A DNA stretch of 64,000 nucleotides from SZUA-430 sp044220975 (GCA_044220975.1 JBGAPZ010000001.1:165801-229800), one strand, 5' to 3'. Shown: positions 44,869 through 53,627, numbered from the stretch's first letter. The notes: generated from the sequence alone by a model not told the origin. Translations and numbers: made by a program.

Positions 44869-45649
44869 ATGTTCGTCGATAGCCATTGCCACCTCGATTT
44901 CCCCGATTTTGGGCCTGAGCTCGACGCCGTCGTGCGCCGCGCGCGCGAAGCGGGCGTGGGAACAATGCTGACGATCGGTACACGCCTCAGCGCGTTTGAC
45001 GGCGTCCGCGCCATCGCAGAACGCTACGACGACATTTGGTGCTCCGTCGGCGTTCACCCGCATGAGGCGGCCGTCGAACCTCTGAACGAAGCAAGCCTTG
45101 GTCGAACACGCGGTGCACCCGCGCGTGGTTGGCATCGGTGAAGCGGGCCTCGACTATTTCTATGAGCACAGCCCGCGTGACGATCAGATTCGCAATTTCC
45201 GGGCACACATCGCGGCCTCGCGCGAACTGCAACTGCCGCTCATCGTCCACGCACGCGATGCGGACGACGATCTTTGCCAAATACTGCGCGAAGAAATGGC
45301 GCGCGGTGCATTCCCGGGGCTGATCCATTGCTTTTCGTCGACAGCGAAGCTGGCACAAACTGCACTGGACATCGGCTTCTACATCTCTATCTCCGGCATC
45401 GTAACCTTCAAGAAGGCGGACGAGCTGCGCACCATCGTGGCGACAGTGCCGCTGGAGCGGCTCCTCGTCGAAACCGACGCGCCGTACCTCGCACCGATGC
45501 CTCATCGCGGCAAACGTAACGAACCCGCCTTCGTGAAGAACACTGCGGAAGTTGTGGCCCGCTTGAAGGGCATCGACGTCGCGCTTGTTGAGCAAGTGAC
45601 AACCGACAACTTCTTCCGCCTGTTCACGAAGTGCCGGCGTCCCGCATGA
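44869..45649 (+). CDS. tatD: TatD family metal-dependent hydrolase (reading frame broken in this sequence)
   Basis: A TIM-barrel nuclease of about 259 residues read across a frame break. The first frame gives MFVDSHCHLDFPDFGPELD and CSVGVHPHEAAVEPLNEAS up to 45096. The second gives LVEHAVHPRVVGIGEAGLDY through VETDAPYLAPMPHRGKRNEP from 45098 to the stop. Skipping one C at about 45097 joins them. HCHLDF, EAGLDY and ETDAPYL carry the metal ligands. Unrepaired, the first frame ends at 45141. An indel error is more likely than decay, because both halves are perfectly conserved. Confidence 0.9.
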
Positions 45650-46452
45650 CCGCGGGCCTCAAAGTCACGATCTTAGGAAGCGGTTCATCCGGCGGCGTGC
45701 CACGTCTTGGCGGAAACGACGGGGCAGGGGAGTGGGGCGCTTGCGATCCCAACGAACCGAAGAACCGCCGCCGCCGCTGCTCCATTCTTGTCGAACGCGG
45801 CCCAACGCGCGTCTTGGTCGATACCAGTCCAGATATGCGCGAGCAGTTGTTGGGCGCGCGCGTGAGCAAACTCGACGCCGTCCTCATCACGCACGATCAC
45901 GCCGATCAACTTCACGGCTTCGACGATCTGCGCATGGTCGCGCAGAACATGATGCGCCGCGTCGACGTCTATGCTGCACCGGAAACGATGCGCGCGATGA
46001 AGCAGCGCTTCGACTACTGCTTCAAAGACGGCGAACGCGGCGGTTATCCGGCAATCATCGAAGACCACACGATCCAGCGGCCCTTCCGCGAGTTCGCGAT
46101 CGGAGGGAACGCTGGACAGATCTCAGTCCGAACGTTCGACCAAGATCATGGTACGATGATCAGCCAAGGCTTCCGCTTCGGACCAATCGCCTATTCGTCG
46201 GATGTCGTGGGCCTAGCCGACGACGCGTTCGACACGCTTGCCGGCATCGAGTGCTGGATCGTCGATGCGCTACGCTACCGTGCACATCCGACACACGCGC
46301 ATGTCGAAAAGACCCTGAGCTGGATTGAGCGCGTGCGGCCGAAGCGCGCCATCCTGACGAACCTCCACACCGACTTGGACTACCAGACCTTGCGTCGCTC
46401 ATTGCCGAACGGCGTAGAACCTGCGTTCGACGGTATGACGATCAACCTCTGA
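45646..46452 (+). CDS. Metallo-beta-lactamase-fold hydrolase (PhnP-like)
   Basis: A 268-residue hydrolase. The metal motif reads ITHDHADQLHGFDDLR, with Gln where PhnP has His, as is common in alphaproteobacterial members. FDQDHGT and YSSDVVGL supply further ligands. ATG 45646 overlaps the tatD stop, so the pair is coupled. Family members include phosphodiesterases acting on cyclic phosphates. The substrate here is unknown. Confidence 0.85.
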   Translation: MTAGLKVTILGSGSSGGVPRLGGNDGAGEWGACDPNEPKNRRRRCSILVERGPTRVLVDTSPDMREQLLGARVSKLDAVLITHDHADQLHGFDDLRMVAQNMMRRVDVYAAPETMRAMKQRFDYCFKDGERGGYPAIIEDHTIQRPFREFAIGGNAGQISVRTFDQDHGTMISQGFRFGPIAYSSDVVGLADDAFDTLAGIECWIVDALRYRAHPTHAHVEKTLSWIERVRPKRAILTNLHTDLDYQTLRRSLPNGVEPAFDGMTINL

Positions 46453-46868
46453 CACGCCGCGCGTTTACCGAACCAGGGCCCCTGCAATCTCAAGGGGAAA
46501 GCCGTCCATTGCGCGACTTTACCTTGGGGACACTGTGTCTGTTTTTCAGTTTGCCTGTGCTCTGATTCTTTGAGATAACCCAACTCGGGGTTGCGCCGGT
46601 TTTCCGGCGCGAAAGTTCTTTTTGGGTTTCGGGCGGGGGATCATCGGGCAGTCGGGCCGTTGGGCGCGACCTGTTCGAGATAACAGGCTAAGTGCAGTTC
46701 AGGCGCGGCTTATTATCTCCAACAACATCGCAAATGGTTAGGGCTCGAGAAACTGTCTCGGTCGAAATCTTGGTGTTAAGCATGAAGCGGTGTGCAGCCG
46801 CTGTGTTTGCTGTGCGTTGTGGTATGAGTCGAACGGCAGTGAATTTTGTCGACGGAAGGCAAGTGGTT
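46453..46868. other. 416-base intergenic region before exbB
   Basis: No convincing gene is seen. The region holds a possible terminator at 46593-46625 and presumably the promoter of the exbB operon. The reading frame of exbB stays open back to 46692, but that part lacks a ribosome-binding site and family similarity. I could not pick out a convincing Fur-type palindrome. Confidence 0.5.
46593..46625 (+). terminator. Probable terminator hairpin
   Basis: A perfect 7-bp stem (GCGCCGG at 46593-46599, CCGGCGC at 46604-46610) with a TTTT loop, then GAAAG and TTCTTTTT. The T-run starts 5 bases after the stem, so it may be weak. It lies 140 bases after the MBL-fold hydrolase and would isolate the exbB operon. 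Confidence 0.55.
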
Positions 46869-47828
46869 ATGGGACGTGTAACAGTCAACAGGGGTAATCG
46901 GATGACGATCGCGCGCGTTGCTGCCGCGGCAGGATTGATGCTGGGGCTCACCTTGATGGTGTCCGTGGCAATGGCACAGCCGGCACCGGCTCCCGCAACT
47001 CAACCAGCGTCTGGCGCGACACCGGCTCAGCCGGGCGCTGCTCCGGCGACGGATCCGGCGGCGGCACCTGCCGGTGAACCCGCACCGCCCGCGATCGGCC
47101 CGGACGGCCTTCCTATTGCTCCGACAGACGGCACGGCACCCGCGACGCCGCCAGCCGAAGCGGCAGCACCGGAAGAACCGAAGGTCGACATCACGCCCGT
47201 CAGCATGTTCATCGGCGCGACGATCGTCGTGCAGGTGGTGATTGTGCTCCTCGTGCTCTGGTCTGTCGTCACCTGGGCGATCATGATTTCAAAGCTCTCG
47301 TACTTCTCCGGTCTGAACGGAACGTCGAACCGCCTGTTGAACGCGTTCCGCAGCGCAGGTTCGGTCCAAGACGCCGGCAAGGCCGCAGCGCGCAACTTTA
47401 AGAACAACCCGCTCGGGAAAATGGCCATCGCAGCAGCTGAAGAGCTGGGCGCCGGCAAGAAGGGCAGCGCCGGCGGCCGCGTCGCTCAGCGTATGGCAAT
47501 CGTTCAAGCCGAGGTCGGCGAAGAACTGTCGAGTGGTATGGGCATCTTCGCCACCGTCGGTTCGATCGGCGCCTTTGTCGGTCTGTTCGGAACGGTTTGG
47601 GGCATCATGAACTCGTTCATCGGTATCGCCCAAACCCAGACGACGAACCTTGCGGTCGTTGCACCTGGTATTGCCGAAGCCTTGTTCGCAACCGCCTTCG
47701 GTCTCTTCGCGGCCGTTCCCGCGGTTATCTTCTACAACATGTTTGCTCGCCGTATCGGCGCGTATCAAACGCGGATGGACAACTTCGCCAATGAAGTATC
47801 CGTGCGCGTCGCGCGCGAGACCGAGTAA
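46869..47828 (+). CDS. exbB: ExbB/TolQ-family proton channel protein
   Basis: A 319-residue inner-membrane component of a TonB energy-transducing system. A signal peptide ends near VAMAQPAPAP, followed by a Pro/Ala-rich periplasmic stretch of about 90 residues. The first membrane segment is in TIVVQVVIVLLVLWSVVTWAI. The MotA/TolQ/ExbB domain (MGIFATVGSIGAFVGLFGTV, then GIAEALFATAFGLFAAVPAV) forms the other two. ATG 46869 is chosen for its GGAAGG site 9 bases upstream. ATG 46902 would shorten the signal peptide. Confidence 0.93.
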   Translation: MGRVTVNRGNRMTIARVAAAAGLMLGLTLMVSVAMAQPAPAPATQPASGATPAQPGAAPATDPAAAPAGEPAPPAIGPDGLPIAPTDGTAPATPPAEAAAPEEPKVDITPVSMFIGATIVVQVVIVLLVLWSVVTWAIMISKLSYFSGLNGTSNRLLNAFRSAGSVQDAGKAAARNFKNNPLGKMAIAAAEELGAGKKGSAGGRVAQRMAIVQAEVGEELSSGMGIFATVGSIGAFVGLFGTVWGIMNSFIGIAQTQTTNLAVVAPGIAEALFATAFGLFAAVPAVIFYNMFARRIGAYQTRMDNFANEVSVRVARETE

Positions 47829-47834
47829 GCGAAC

Positions 47835-48251
47835 ATGGCGGCTCGCGGTAAGCGATACGACGACAACAGCCAAATCAACGTGACGCCCTTCGTGGACGTC
47901 ATGTTGGTTTTGTTGATCATCTTCATGGTGGCAGCACCGCTCGCCAGTGTGAACGTGAAGGTCGAATTGCCGCCGTCGACGGCGCGGCCCGCCAAAGTGA
48001 AGGACCCGGTCTACGTTTCGTTGCAGGCAAGCGGCAAGGTTTACATCGGCGACATCGAGGTTAAGTACAGCGAGTTCTCGGCGCGCCTCGTTTCCGCCTC
48101 CGGCAACAACTACAACCGGCGCGTCTTCATCCGCGCTGACAAGACGGTGCAATACAAAGAAGTCATGCGGGTGATGAACGTTATTCAGGACACCGGGTTC
48201 TATCAAATTGCCCTGGTTGCCGAAGATCGTCCTGTCACCGCCGTAAAGTAG
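47835..48251 (+). CDS. exbD: ExbD biopolymer transport protein, copy 1
   Basis: A 138-residue protein with one membrane helix (VMLVLLIIFMVAAPLA) carrying the proton-binding Asp in VTPFVDVMLV. The periplasmic domain ends LVAEDRPVTAVK. It starts 6 bases after exbB. A second exbD lies two genes downstream. Confidence 0.94.
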   Translation: MAARGKRYDDNSQINVTPFVDVMLVLLIIFMVAAPLASVNVKVELPPSTARPAKVKDPVYVSLQASGKVYIGDIEVKYSEFSARLVSASGNNYNRRVFIRADKTVQYKEVMRVMNVIQDTGFYQIALVAEDRPVTAVK

Positions 48252-48277
48252 TGCAAGAGATCGGGTAATGGACCGCC

Positions 48278-48853
48278 ATGGATAGGCGCACGGTTTACAT
48301 CACGATTATCGTCTCCGTGCTGTTCCATTTGGGGCTGCTGTATTACGTCGCCGTGACGTGGGGCATCATTCCGAGCATCATCGAAGAGCCGGAAGAGCAG
48401 GTCTTGGCGGTCGCGCCACCGCCACCGCCACCGCCACCGCCACCACCGCCGCCCGAAGAAGTCGTGCAAGAAAAGCCACGTTTCCGTCCGCGTCCGGTTC
48501 CGCCGCCGCCCGCACCCGTGCGCGTCCCGCCGGTACCGCTCAAGCCGCAACCGCCGGCCGAAAGCACGTCGGACGCGACCACCATCCTCTCTGACAAGCA
48601 AGTCATCGACAGCCCCGTATCGAAGCCGCCATGCCGCTATCCGAAGCGCGCTGAAGAGGCTGAGAAAGAAGGCAAGGTGCTTTTGTCGATCACCATCAAT
48701 CCCGATGGTAGCGTCGGGGAAGTGCAAGTTACGTCGGCCTCGCCGCCAGGCTGGTTCGAACAGGCCAGCGAGCAGTGCGTGAAGCGATACCGGTACAAAG
48801 CGGCCGGCCGCGCGATCAAGGCGCCGATCGAAATCACCTGGCGCTTGGAATAA
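48278..48853 (+). CDS. tonB: TonB-family energy transducer, copy 1
   Basis: A 191-residue protein with an N-terminal membrane helix (VYITIIVSVLFHLGLLYYVAV), including the His seen in TonB helices. A proline-rich spacer contains 13 consecutive prolines. The C-terminal TonB domain runs from KPPCRYPKRAEEAEKEGKVLL to APIEITWRLE. Two cysteines (in PPCRYP and EQCVKRY) could form a disulfide. It lies between the two exbD genes. Confidence 0.92.
   Translation: MDRRTVYITIIVSVLFHLGLLYYVAVTWGIIPSIIEEPEEQVLAVAPPPPPPPPPPPPPEEVVQEKPRFRPRPVPPPPAPVRVPPVPLKPQPPAESTSDATTILSDKQVIDSPVSKPPCRYPKRAEEAEKEGKVLLSITINPDGSVGEVQVTSASPPGWFEQASEQCVKRYRYKAAGRAIKAPIEITWRLE
48415..48444 (+). repeat. Five tandem copies of GCCACC inside tonB copy 1
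   Basis: Five perfect hexamers GCCACC in a row, encoding Ala-Pro then prolines in the spacer. Because the unit is 6 bases, changes in copy number alter spacer length by two residues without shifting the frame. Confidence 0.9.
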
Positions 48854-48872
48854 GCGGGAGCTCTGAGGGCCT

Positions 48873-49325
48873 ATGGCTGGAACAGTCGGAACTGGCGAAA
48901 GCGCAGGCGGAAAAAGAGGCCGCTATGGCGATAACGCCGAAATCAACGTGACGCCGTTCGTGGACGTCATGTTGGTGCTGCTCATCATCTTCATGGTGTC
49001 GGCGCCGCTCGCGACGATCAGCATCCCGCTCGATTTGCCGCCGCCGTCGGACAACTCGCAACCCGATCCCGTCGAGCCGATCTTCGTAAGCTTGCAAGAC
49101 ACCGGCACGATCAACGTCGGCACGCAAAGCACCGGCGAAATTCAAGCCACGTTCGCAACGCTGTCTGACGCCATCAAAGAAAAGACCGGCGGCGACAAAG
49201 AGCGGAAGATATTCATCCGCGCCGACCAAAAGGTGATCTACAACGACGTAATGCGCCTCATGGATGCGATCGACCACGACGGCTACAAGAATAAAGCCCT
49301 CGTCGCCGAAGACGTCGTCGACTAG
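48873..49325 (+). CDS. ExbD biopolymer transport protein, copy 2
   Basis: A 150-residue ExbD with the same membrane motif (VTPFVDVMLVLLIIFMVSAPL) as copy 1 but a different periplasmic domain (PPPSDNSQPDPVEPIFVSL) and a longer N-terminus rich in Gly. Its end, KALVAEDVVD, matches the copy 1 ending in style. The conserved INVTPFVDVML stretch suggests duplication followed by divergence. A terminator follows. Confidence 0.92.
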   Translation: MAGTVGTGESAGGKRGRYGDNAEINVTPFVDVMLVLLIIFMVSAPLATISIPLDLPPPSDNSQPDPVEPIFVSLQDTGTINVGTQSTGEIQATFATLSDAIKEKTGGDKERKIFIRADQKVIYNDVMRLMDAIDHDGYKNKALVAEDVVD

Positions 49326-49353
49326 CGCAATCCGCTCATCTCAGCGCGTTTCC

Positions 49354-49382
49354 AGAGGCCGGATTTCCGGCCTCTTTCGTTT
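49354..49382 (+). terminator. Strong Rho-independent terminator after exbD copy 2
   Basis: A perfect 9-bp stem (AGAGGCCGG at 49354-49362 with CCGGCCTCT at 49367-49375), ATTT loop, then TTCGTTTT. It separates exbB-exbD-tonB-exbD from the second tonB, which must then have its own promoter in 49383-49479. Confidence 0.88.
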
Positions 49383-49479
49383 TGGTAGTCGAAATGACGC
49401 AACTCGGCGACTATTGAACGAATCGAACACTGGTGGCTATCCTGGCGTACGGAAATGTCTCATAGCCGGAGAGCTCCAT

Positions 49480-50067
49480 ATGAATATTGCTCAAGGGCGC
49501 CCGCGTAGTTGGACGCCGCAAATCATTCTGTTCTCGATCATCGTGCACGCGGTGGTGCTGTACTACGTCGCGGTGGCGTTCAACGTCGTGCCCCCGCTCA
49601 TTGGTCCGATCGATGAGCCGCGGACAATCCCGACCGTCATGTTCCAGCCGCCGCCGCCAAAGATCGTTCCGGACGAAATTAAAAAGCGGCCACGCTTTCA
49701 GCAGCGTCAACCGCAAGTGCCGCCGGTCCAACCGGTGGTTCAGCCGACGCCGTTCCCGCCGACCGTCACAGCCATTACGACGGGACAGCCCACGATCGAC
49801 ATCCAGGCACCCATATCGGAGGAACCGGTTTCGAGGCTTCTCCCGCGCTATCCCCGAAATGCGGAGACGAGGCAGATCGAAGGCCGCGTGCGTCTTTCGG
49901 TGACCATCATGCCCGACGGAAGCGTGCGGGATGTGCGCATCCTTGATGCGAGGCCAACCGGTTACTTCGAGGCTGACGCGGTTCGCGCCGTACAACAGTG
50001 GCGCTATCGGCCGTCCGGTGTCATTCGGACGAACGTCGTCGTCGATATCGACTTCGTGCTGAACTGA
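49480..50067 (+). CDS. TonB-family energy transducer, copy 2
   Basis: A 195-residue TonB protein: membrane helix IILFSIIVHAVVLYYVAVAF near residues 15-35, a proline-rich spacer with positively charged residues (PKIVPDEIKKRPRFQQRQ), and a C-terminal domain (VSRLLPRYPRNAETRQIEG through VVDIDFVLN). ATG 49480 is chosen. The frame is open to 49264, but that part lies inside exbD copy 2. It has no cysteines, unlike copy 1. Confidence 0.9.
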   Translation: MNIAQGRPRSWTPQIILFSIIVHAVVLYYVAVAFNVVPPLIGPIDEPRTIPTVMFQPPPPKIVPDEIKKRPRFQQRQPQVPPVQPVVQPTPFPPTVTAITTGQPTIDIQAPISEEPVSRLLPRYPRNAETRQIEGRVRLSVTIMPDGSVRDVRILDARPTGYFEADAVRAVQQWRYRPSGVIRTNVVVDIDFVLN

Positions 50068-50068
50068 A

Positions 50069-50812
50069 TCACACGAACGGACCAAGCAGAGCGACCGCCG
50101 CGATGATGCCGTAGGCCACGCGGCGGTAGAGCTCCTCGGACGCACCGTCAAACCAACGGCTGCCCAACCAAACGCCCGCGATCGACGCAGGCAGGCAGAG
50201 CAACGCCAGCATCAACACATCCCGCGTGAGCAGCCCTTGCGCGCCATAGATCGCAGCGGATGCGACGTCGATGATGAAGAAGTAACAGATGACCGCGGCT
50301 CGCAGCGCAGCCGAACTGTCGTCGCCTGTGAGGTAGTAGAGCACGATCGGCGGCCCGCCGATGCCCGACGCGCCGTTCGCGACCCCCGACAACAATCCCG
50401 CGCCCGCAAGGCCCGTCGTCGTCTTGGCGCCGTGCCGCCGAACCCGCAACGCGATCAGCACAAGGAACACGATGATCAACGCGGAAATGCTGAGCCGCAA
50501 CGCATACCCCGACACGACGGCGAGCAACCAGGCACCGAGCGCCAGCCCCGGCAGCGCCGCCACCGACATCACGCCGATCTCGCGCCACGCGACAAGCCGC
50601 ATAGCGCCCGGCAGCAACTGAAACGACAGCGCCACCTCGAGCAGGATGACGAGAGGTACCGCCTCGGTCACCGGGTAGAGAGCGGCCAGCGTCGGTGCCA
50701 ACACCATCGCCGACCCAAACCCCGAGAAGCCGCGCAGCACGCCGGCGAACGCCACCAGCGCAACCGCGATCGCCGTCGTCGGCGTCAGTAACGGCGCAAC
50801 AGACTCCAGCAC
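50069..50812 (-). CDS. TauE/SafE (TSUP) family membrane exporter
   Basis: A 247-residue protein with about eight hydrophobic helices and the family repeats FRGFSGFGSAMVLAPTLAAL-like (seen here as LRGFSGFGSAMVLAPTLA) and ANGASGIGGPPIVLYYL. Family members export sulfite, sulfoacetate or similar organic anions. The actual substrate is unknown. It converges on tonB copy 2, with one base between the stops. Confidence 0.87.
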   Translation of the reverse strand: MLESVAPLLTPTTAIAVALVAFAGVLRGFSGFGSAMVLAPTLAALYPVTEAVPLVILLEVALSFQLLPGAMRLVAWREIGVMSVAALPGLALGAWLLAVVSGYALRLSISALIIVFLVLIALRVRRHGAKTTTGLAGAGLLSGVANGASGIGGPPIVLYYLTGDDSSAALRAAVICYFFIIDVASAAIYGAQGLLTRDVLMLALLCLPASIAGVWLGSRWFDGASEELYRRVAYGIIAAVALLGPFV

Positions 50813-50816
50813 CGTC

Positions 50817-51173
50817 TCAGCGCGTCACCATGGTCTTAAAGCCGCCGTAGAACATGCGCATGCCGTCGAAGGGCATACCGTTCGGCGGCATCTTCATGCG
50901 CGGATCCTTCATCACCTTCGCGTTGACGCGGTCGCGGTCTTTGCGTGACTTGAACGTGATCCAAGAGAAGACGACGGTCTCGCCGGCCTTCAGCTTCACG
51001 GCTTGCGGAAACGACGTCACCTTGCCGGGCTTCACATCGTCCGCCACGCACTCGACATACGACACAGCGCCGTGATCCATCCAAACCTTCGCCCCAAGCG
51101 CCGCCATCTTGCGATAGGCGGCAAGGTTCTTGGTTGGCACCGGAATGACAAATCCGTCGACATAAAAGGCCAC
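50817..51173 (-). CDS. DUF1428 family protein
   Basis: A 118-residue protein of the ferredoxin-like/dimeric barrel type. The start MAFYVDGFVIPVPTKNLAAY and the end FDGMRMFYGGFKTMV are typical of DUF1428. GTG 51173 with AAGGAG upstream is chosen over the long upstream extension. No function is established. It is 4 bases upstream of the TSUP gene on the same strand and probably co-transcribed. Confidence 0.86.
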   Translation of the reverse strand: MAFYVDGFVIPVPTKNLAAYRKMAALGAKVWMDHGAVSYVECVADDVKPGKVTSFPQAVKLKAGETVVFSWITFKSRKDRDRVNAKVMKDPRMKMPPNGMPFDGMRMFYGGFKTMVTR

Positions 51174-51313
51174 AACACTCTCCTTTGCTCGAACGCGCCC
51201 AATGTCAGCACGCCAAGCCCGCCCGCGTCGATACACCAACCCCGTCTTCCCCGTTGAAAGCTCCCCGCTGTGGCCGATACTGTGAGGCCAACGCAAAGGG
51301 GAGATGAGGCTCG

Positions 51314-51841
51314 ATGACGGCGGACTTGGCGCCAGGACGCGAATGCGGCAGCTGCACCGCGTGCTGTAAAATTCCAGCCATCGACACGCCGTCACTGCGC
51401 AAGCCGGCCGGCGTCATGTGCCCGAATTGCACCGGATCGAACTGCGCGATCTATGAAACGCGACCCGCTCCATGCCGCACCTTCTATTGCCTGTGGCGGC
51501 TTGTTGCGACCATGCCGGACGAACTACGGCCGGATCGGATCGGCGTCATGTTCTCGATCGAATCCGTGAATCCGCCGCAAAATCCGTTCGAGCGCCAGTT
51601 CGTCATCGCCCGCGCCATCAACTCGCTCGCCGACTTGGACAGTCCCGGCGCCCGCGCCGCGCTACAGACGTTCATCGATCGCGGCGATCTGCCCGTATGG
51701 CTGAGCTTCCAACAAGAACGGCGTCTGTTGCACCCATATCCAGTGCTCTACAAAGCAATCGTCAGCCCGGCCAACCCACCGCCGGAACTTGCAGCCGAAG
51801 TGCGCCTCTGGCGCGAGCGATTGGGGATCGGCACGGCCTAG
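51314..51841 (+). CDS. YkgJ-family cysteine cluster protein
   Basis: A 175-residue protein with eight cysteines in the first 60 residues: CGSCTACCK, CPNCTGSNC, then CRTFYC. This is the zinc- or iron-chelating CxxCxxCC cluster of UPF0153 (YkgJ). The rest is helical without known motifs. It is divergent from the DUF1428 gene. Confidence 0.85.
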   Translation: MTADLAPGRECGSCTACCKIPAIDTPSLRKPAGVMCPNCTGSNCAIYETRPAPCRTFYCLWRLVATMPDELRPDRIGVMFSIESVNPPQNPFERQFVIARAINSLADLDSPGARAALQTFIDRGDLPVWLSFQQERRLLHPYPVLYKAIVSPANPPPELAAEVRLWRERLGIGTA

Positions 51842-51897
51842 TGCCGCGCGCGCGGTCGGGACACCGCGCGCTGACCGAGCGCTGGCGTCAGCGCGAA

Positions 51898-51943
51898 CGT
51901 CGTCATCCGGATTTCATCCGCGTCGTCATCCGGATTTCATCCG
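51898..51943. repeat. 23-base unit repeated twice in tandem
   Basis: Two identical adjacent copies (51898-51920 and 51921-51943) beginning CGTCGTCATCC and ending TTTCATCCG. They lie at the 3' end of the minus-strand zinc-ribbon gene and code for its last residues. Confidence 0.9.
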
Positions 51944-52139
51944 ACGCGCCACGACGTCCGCACATCGAACAGCGAAAGCGCCGTTTGAAATCGAGCAACC
52001 GAGTCGCGGGATGCGCCAGCTTCGCAAGCTGATCCGGCAGTAGAGCCGTCTTGTGCCCGCACTTGCATACGATATTGACGCCGCGCGCACGCTCGACGAG
52101 CGCGCCGACAGTCATAGGACGTGAGGAGGTGCCGGACAT
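51903..52139 (-). CDS. Small zinc-ribbon-like protein
   Basis: A 78-residue protein if it starts at ATG 52139 (ATG 52115 also fits, and the frame is open to 52205). Four cysteines form two pairs, CKCGHK and CSMCGRRG, about 33 residues apart, around a helical LPDQLAKLAHPATRLLDFK stretch. Similar small proteins of unknown role occur in alphaproteobacteria. No clear ribosome-binding site is seen. The C-terminus is extended by a 23-base tandem repeat. The rest of the 437-base gap between YkgJ and the acyl-CoA dehydrogenase shows nothing else. Confidence 0.6.
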   Translation of the reverse strand: MSGTSSRPMTVGALVERARGVNIVCKCGHKTALLPDQLAKLAHPATRLLDFKRRFRCSMCGRRGASDEIRMTTRMKSG

Positions 52140-52278
52140 ACGCGGCAACTCTAACGCGTCCGCCGCCGCGTCGCCATGCGTTGACGCGCGGTAAACGCGG
52201 GCCATCGGGGCAGGGGAGGGCGCATTTCCGAAACCCCGTGCTAGGCTCGATCACCGTTATTCATATGGAGGAACCAAA

Positions 52279-53514
52279 ATGGCGATCGACTTCCAAATTC
52301 CGGCTGAAGCCAAGGCGCTGCGCGAACGCATCCGCAAGTGGGTCCACGACGAATGCGTACCGGCCGAGAAGCGTTTGATCGCCGGCGAGGACTACAAATC
52401 GGTGTTGGGTGAACTGCGCAAGAAAGCCCGCGCACAAGGACTCTGGTGTCCATTCATTCCGAAGGAACACGGCGGCATGGGGCTTGGACCGCTCGCGAAC
52501 GCGCTGGTGCAGATGGAGTTGGGCGAAAGCTATCTCGGCGCCTTGTCGATGAACACGCAAGGCCCCGACGACGCCACCATGCTCACACTGCTCGAGCACG
52601 GTACGCCGCATCAGAAGGAGAAGTTCTTGAAGCCGTTGCTCAACGGCGAAAAGCGCATCTGCTACTCGATGACGGAGAAAGCCGCAGGCGCCGACGCCAC
52701 CGGTATGCAGACGCGCGCCGAAAAGAAAGGCAACGACCGCTATGTCCTCAATGGCGAGAAGTGGTTCTCAAGCGCAGCCAGCGTCGCCGACATCGCGCTG
52801 GTGATGGCCAAGACCGATCCGGACGCACCGCGCCATCAGCAATACTCGACCTTCCTCGTCGAACTCCCGAACCCGGGCTACAAAATCAAACGCAACATCC
52901 AGACGATGGCGATCGAAGGCCCGCTGTCCCACATCCTGGGTGGCGGCCACGCTGAGATCGAAATCACGGACCTCGAAGTGCCGGCCGAAAACCTCCTCGG
53001 CGGCGAAGGCAAAGGCTTCGCCATGGGCCAGCACCGTCTGGCGTACGGACGTCTGCGCCACGGCATGCACAACGTCTCGATGGCCCAACGCGCACTCGAC
53101 ATGGCAACAGAGCACGTCACCACGCGTTCCACCTTCGGCAAGAAACTCGACGAACGCCAAGCGGTGCAGTTCATGCTCGCCGACTGCGCCAGCGAGCTCT
53201 ACATCGCGCGCCTGATGCTGATGCACATCGCGTACAAGGCTGAGCACAAGATGGACCTGCGCCAAGAAAACGGCATCGCGAAGGTCTACCTCGCGAACAT
53301 GGTCCACAAAGTCGTCGACACCGCGATCCAACTCCACGGCGCGCTCGGCTACAGCCGTGATCTGCCGCTGGCCGCCTGGTATACGCACATCAGAAGCCAA
53401 CGCCTGGTCGACGGCCCCGACGAAGTGCATCGCTGGACCACTGGTCGCAATGTCATCAAGGCCTACAAGGCCCACGGTACGACGGCCAGCGCGTGCGGGG
53501 GCGATCTGTTGTAG
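52279..53514 (+). CDS. Acyl-CoA dehydrogenase family protein
   Basis: A 411-residue flavoenzyme. The N-terminal helical domain is followed by YSMTEKAAGADATGMQT and LNGEKWFSSAASVADIALVM, both FAD-side motifs. The C-terminal domain ends QLHGALGYSRDLPLAAWYTH and VDGPDEVHRWTTGRNVI. A good ribosome-binding site, GGAGG, precedes the ATG. The acyl substrate is not evident. No electron-transfer flavoprotein or thiolase gene lies beside it. Confidence 0.92.
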   Translation: MAIDFQIPAEAKALRERIRKWVHDECVPAEKRLIAGEDYKSVLGELRKKARAQGLWCPFIPKEHGGMGLGPLANALVQMELGESYLGALSMNTQGPDDATMLTLLEHGTPHQKEKFLKPLLNGEKRICYSMTEKAAGADATGMQTRAEKKGNDRYVLNGEKWFSSAASVADIALVMAKTDPDAPRHQQYSTFLVELPNPGYKIKRNIQTMAIEGPLSHILGGGHAEIEITDLEVPAENLLGGEGKGFAMGQHRLAYGRLRHGMHNVSMAQRALDMATEHVTTRSTFGKKLDERQAVQFMLADCASELYIARLMLMHIAYKAEHKMDLRQENGIAKVYLANMVHKVVDTAIQLHGALGYSRDLPLAAWYTHIRSQRLVDGPDEVHRWTTGRNVIKAYKAHGTTASACGGDLL

Positions 53515-53627
53515 CCGGACGCCACGTCGTCTACTCTCGAAACGTCATCAGCGTCGTCTCAAAGCGCAGCCTCGACAGCTGCGTGCAGGTAAGACACTTG
53601 GCTAGCCGGTCGAGCGGTACGAGGGAT

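Noticed and set aside
46692..46868. Upstream extension of exbB
   Set aside because: No ribosome-binding site or signal-peptide character. The extension would precede the natural signal sequence.
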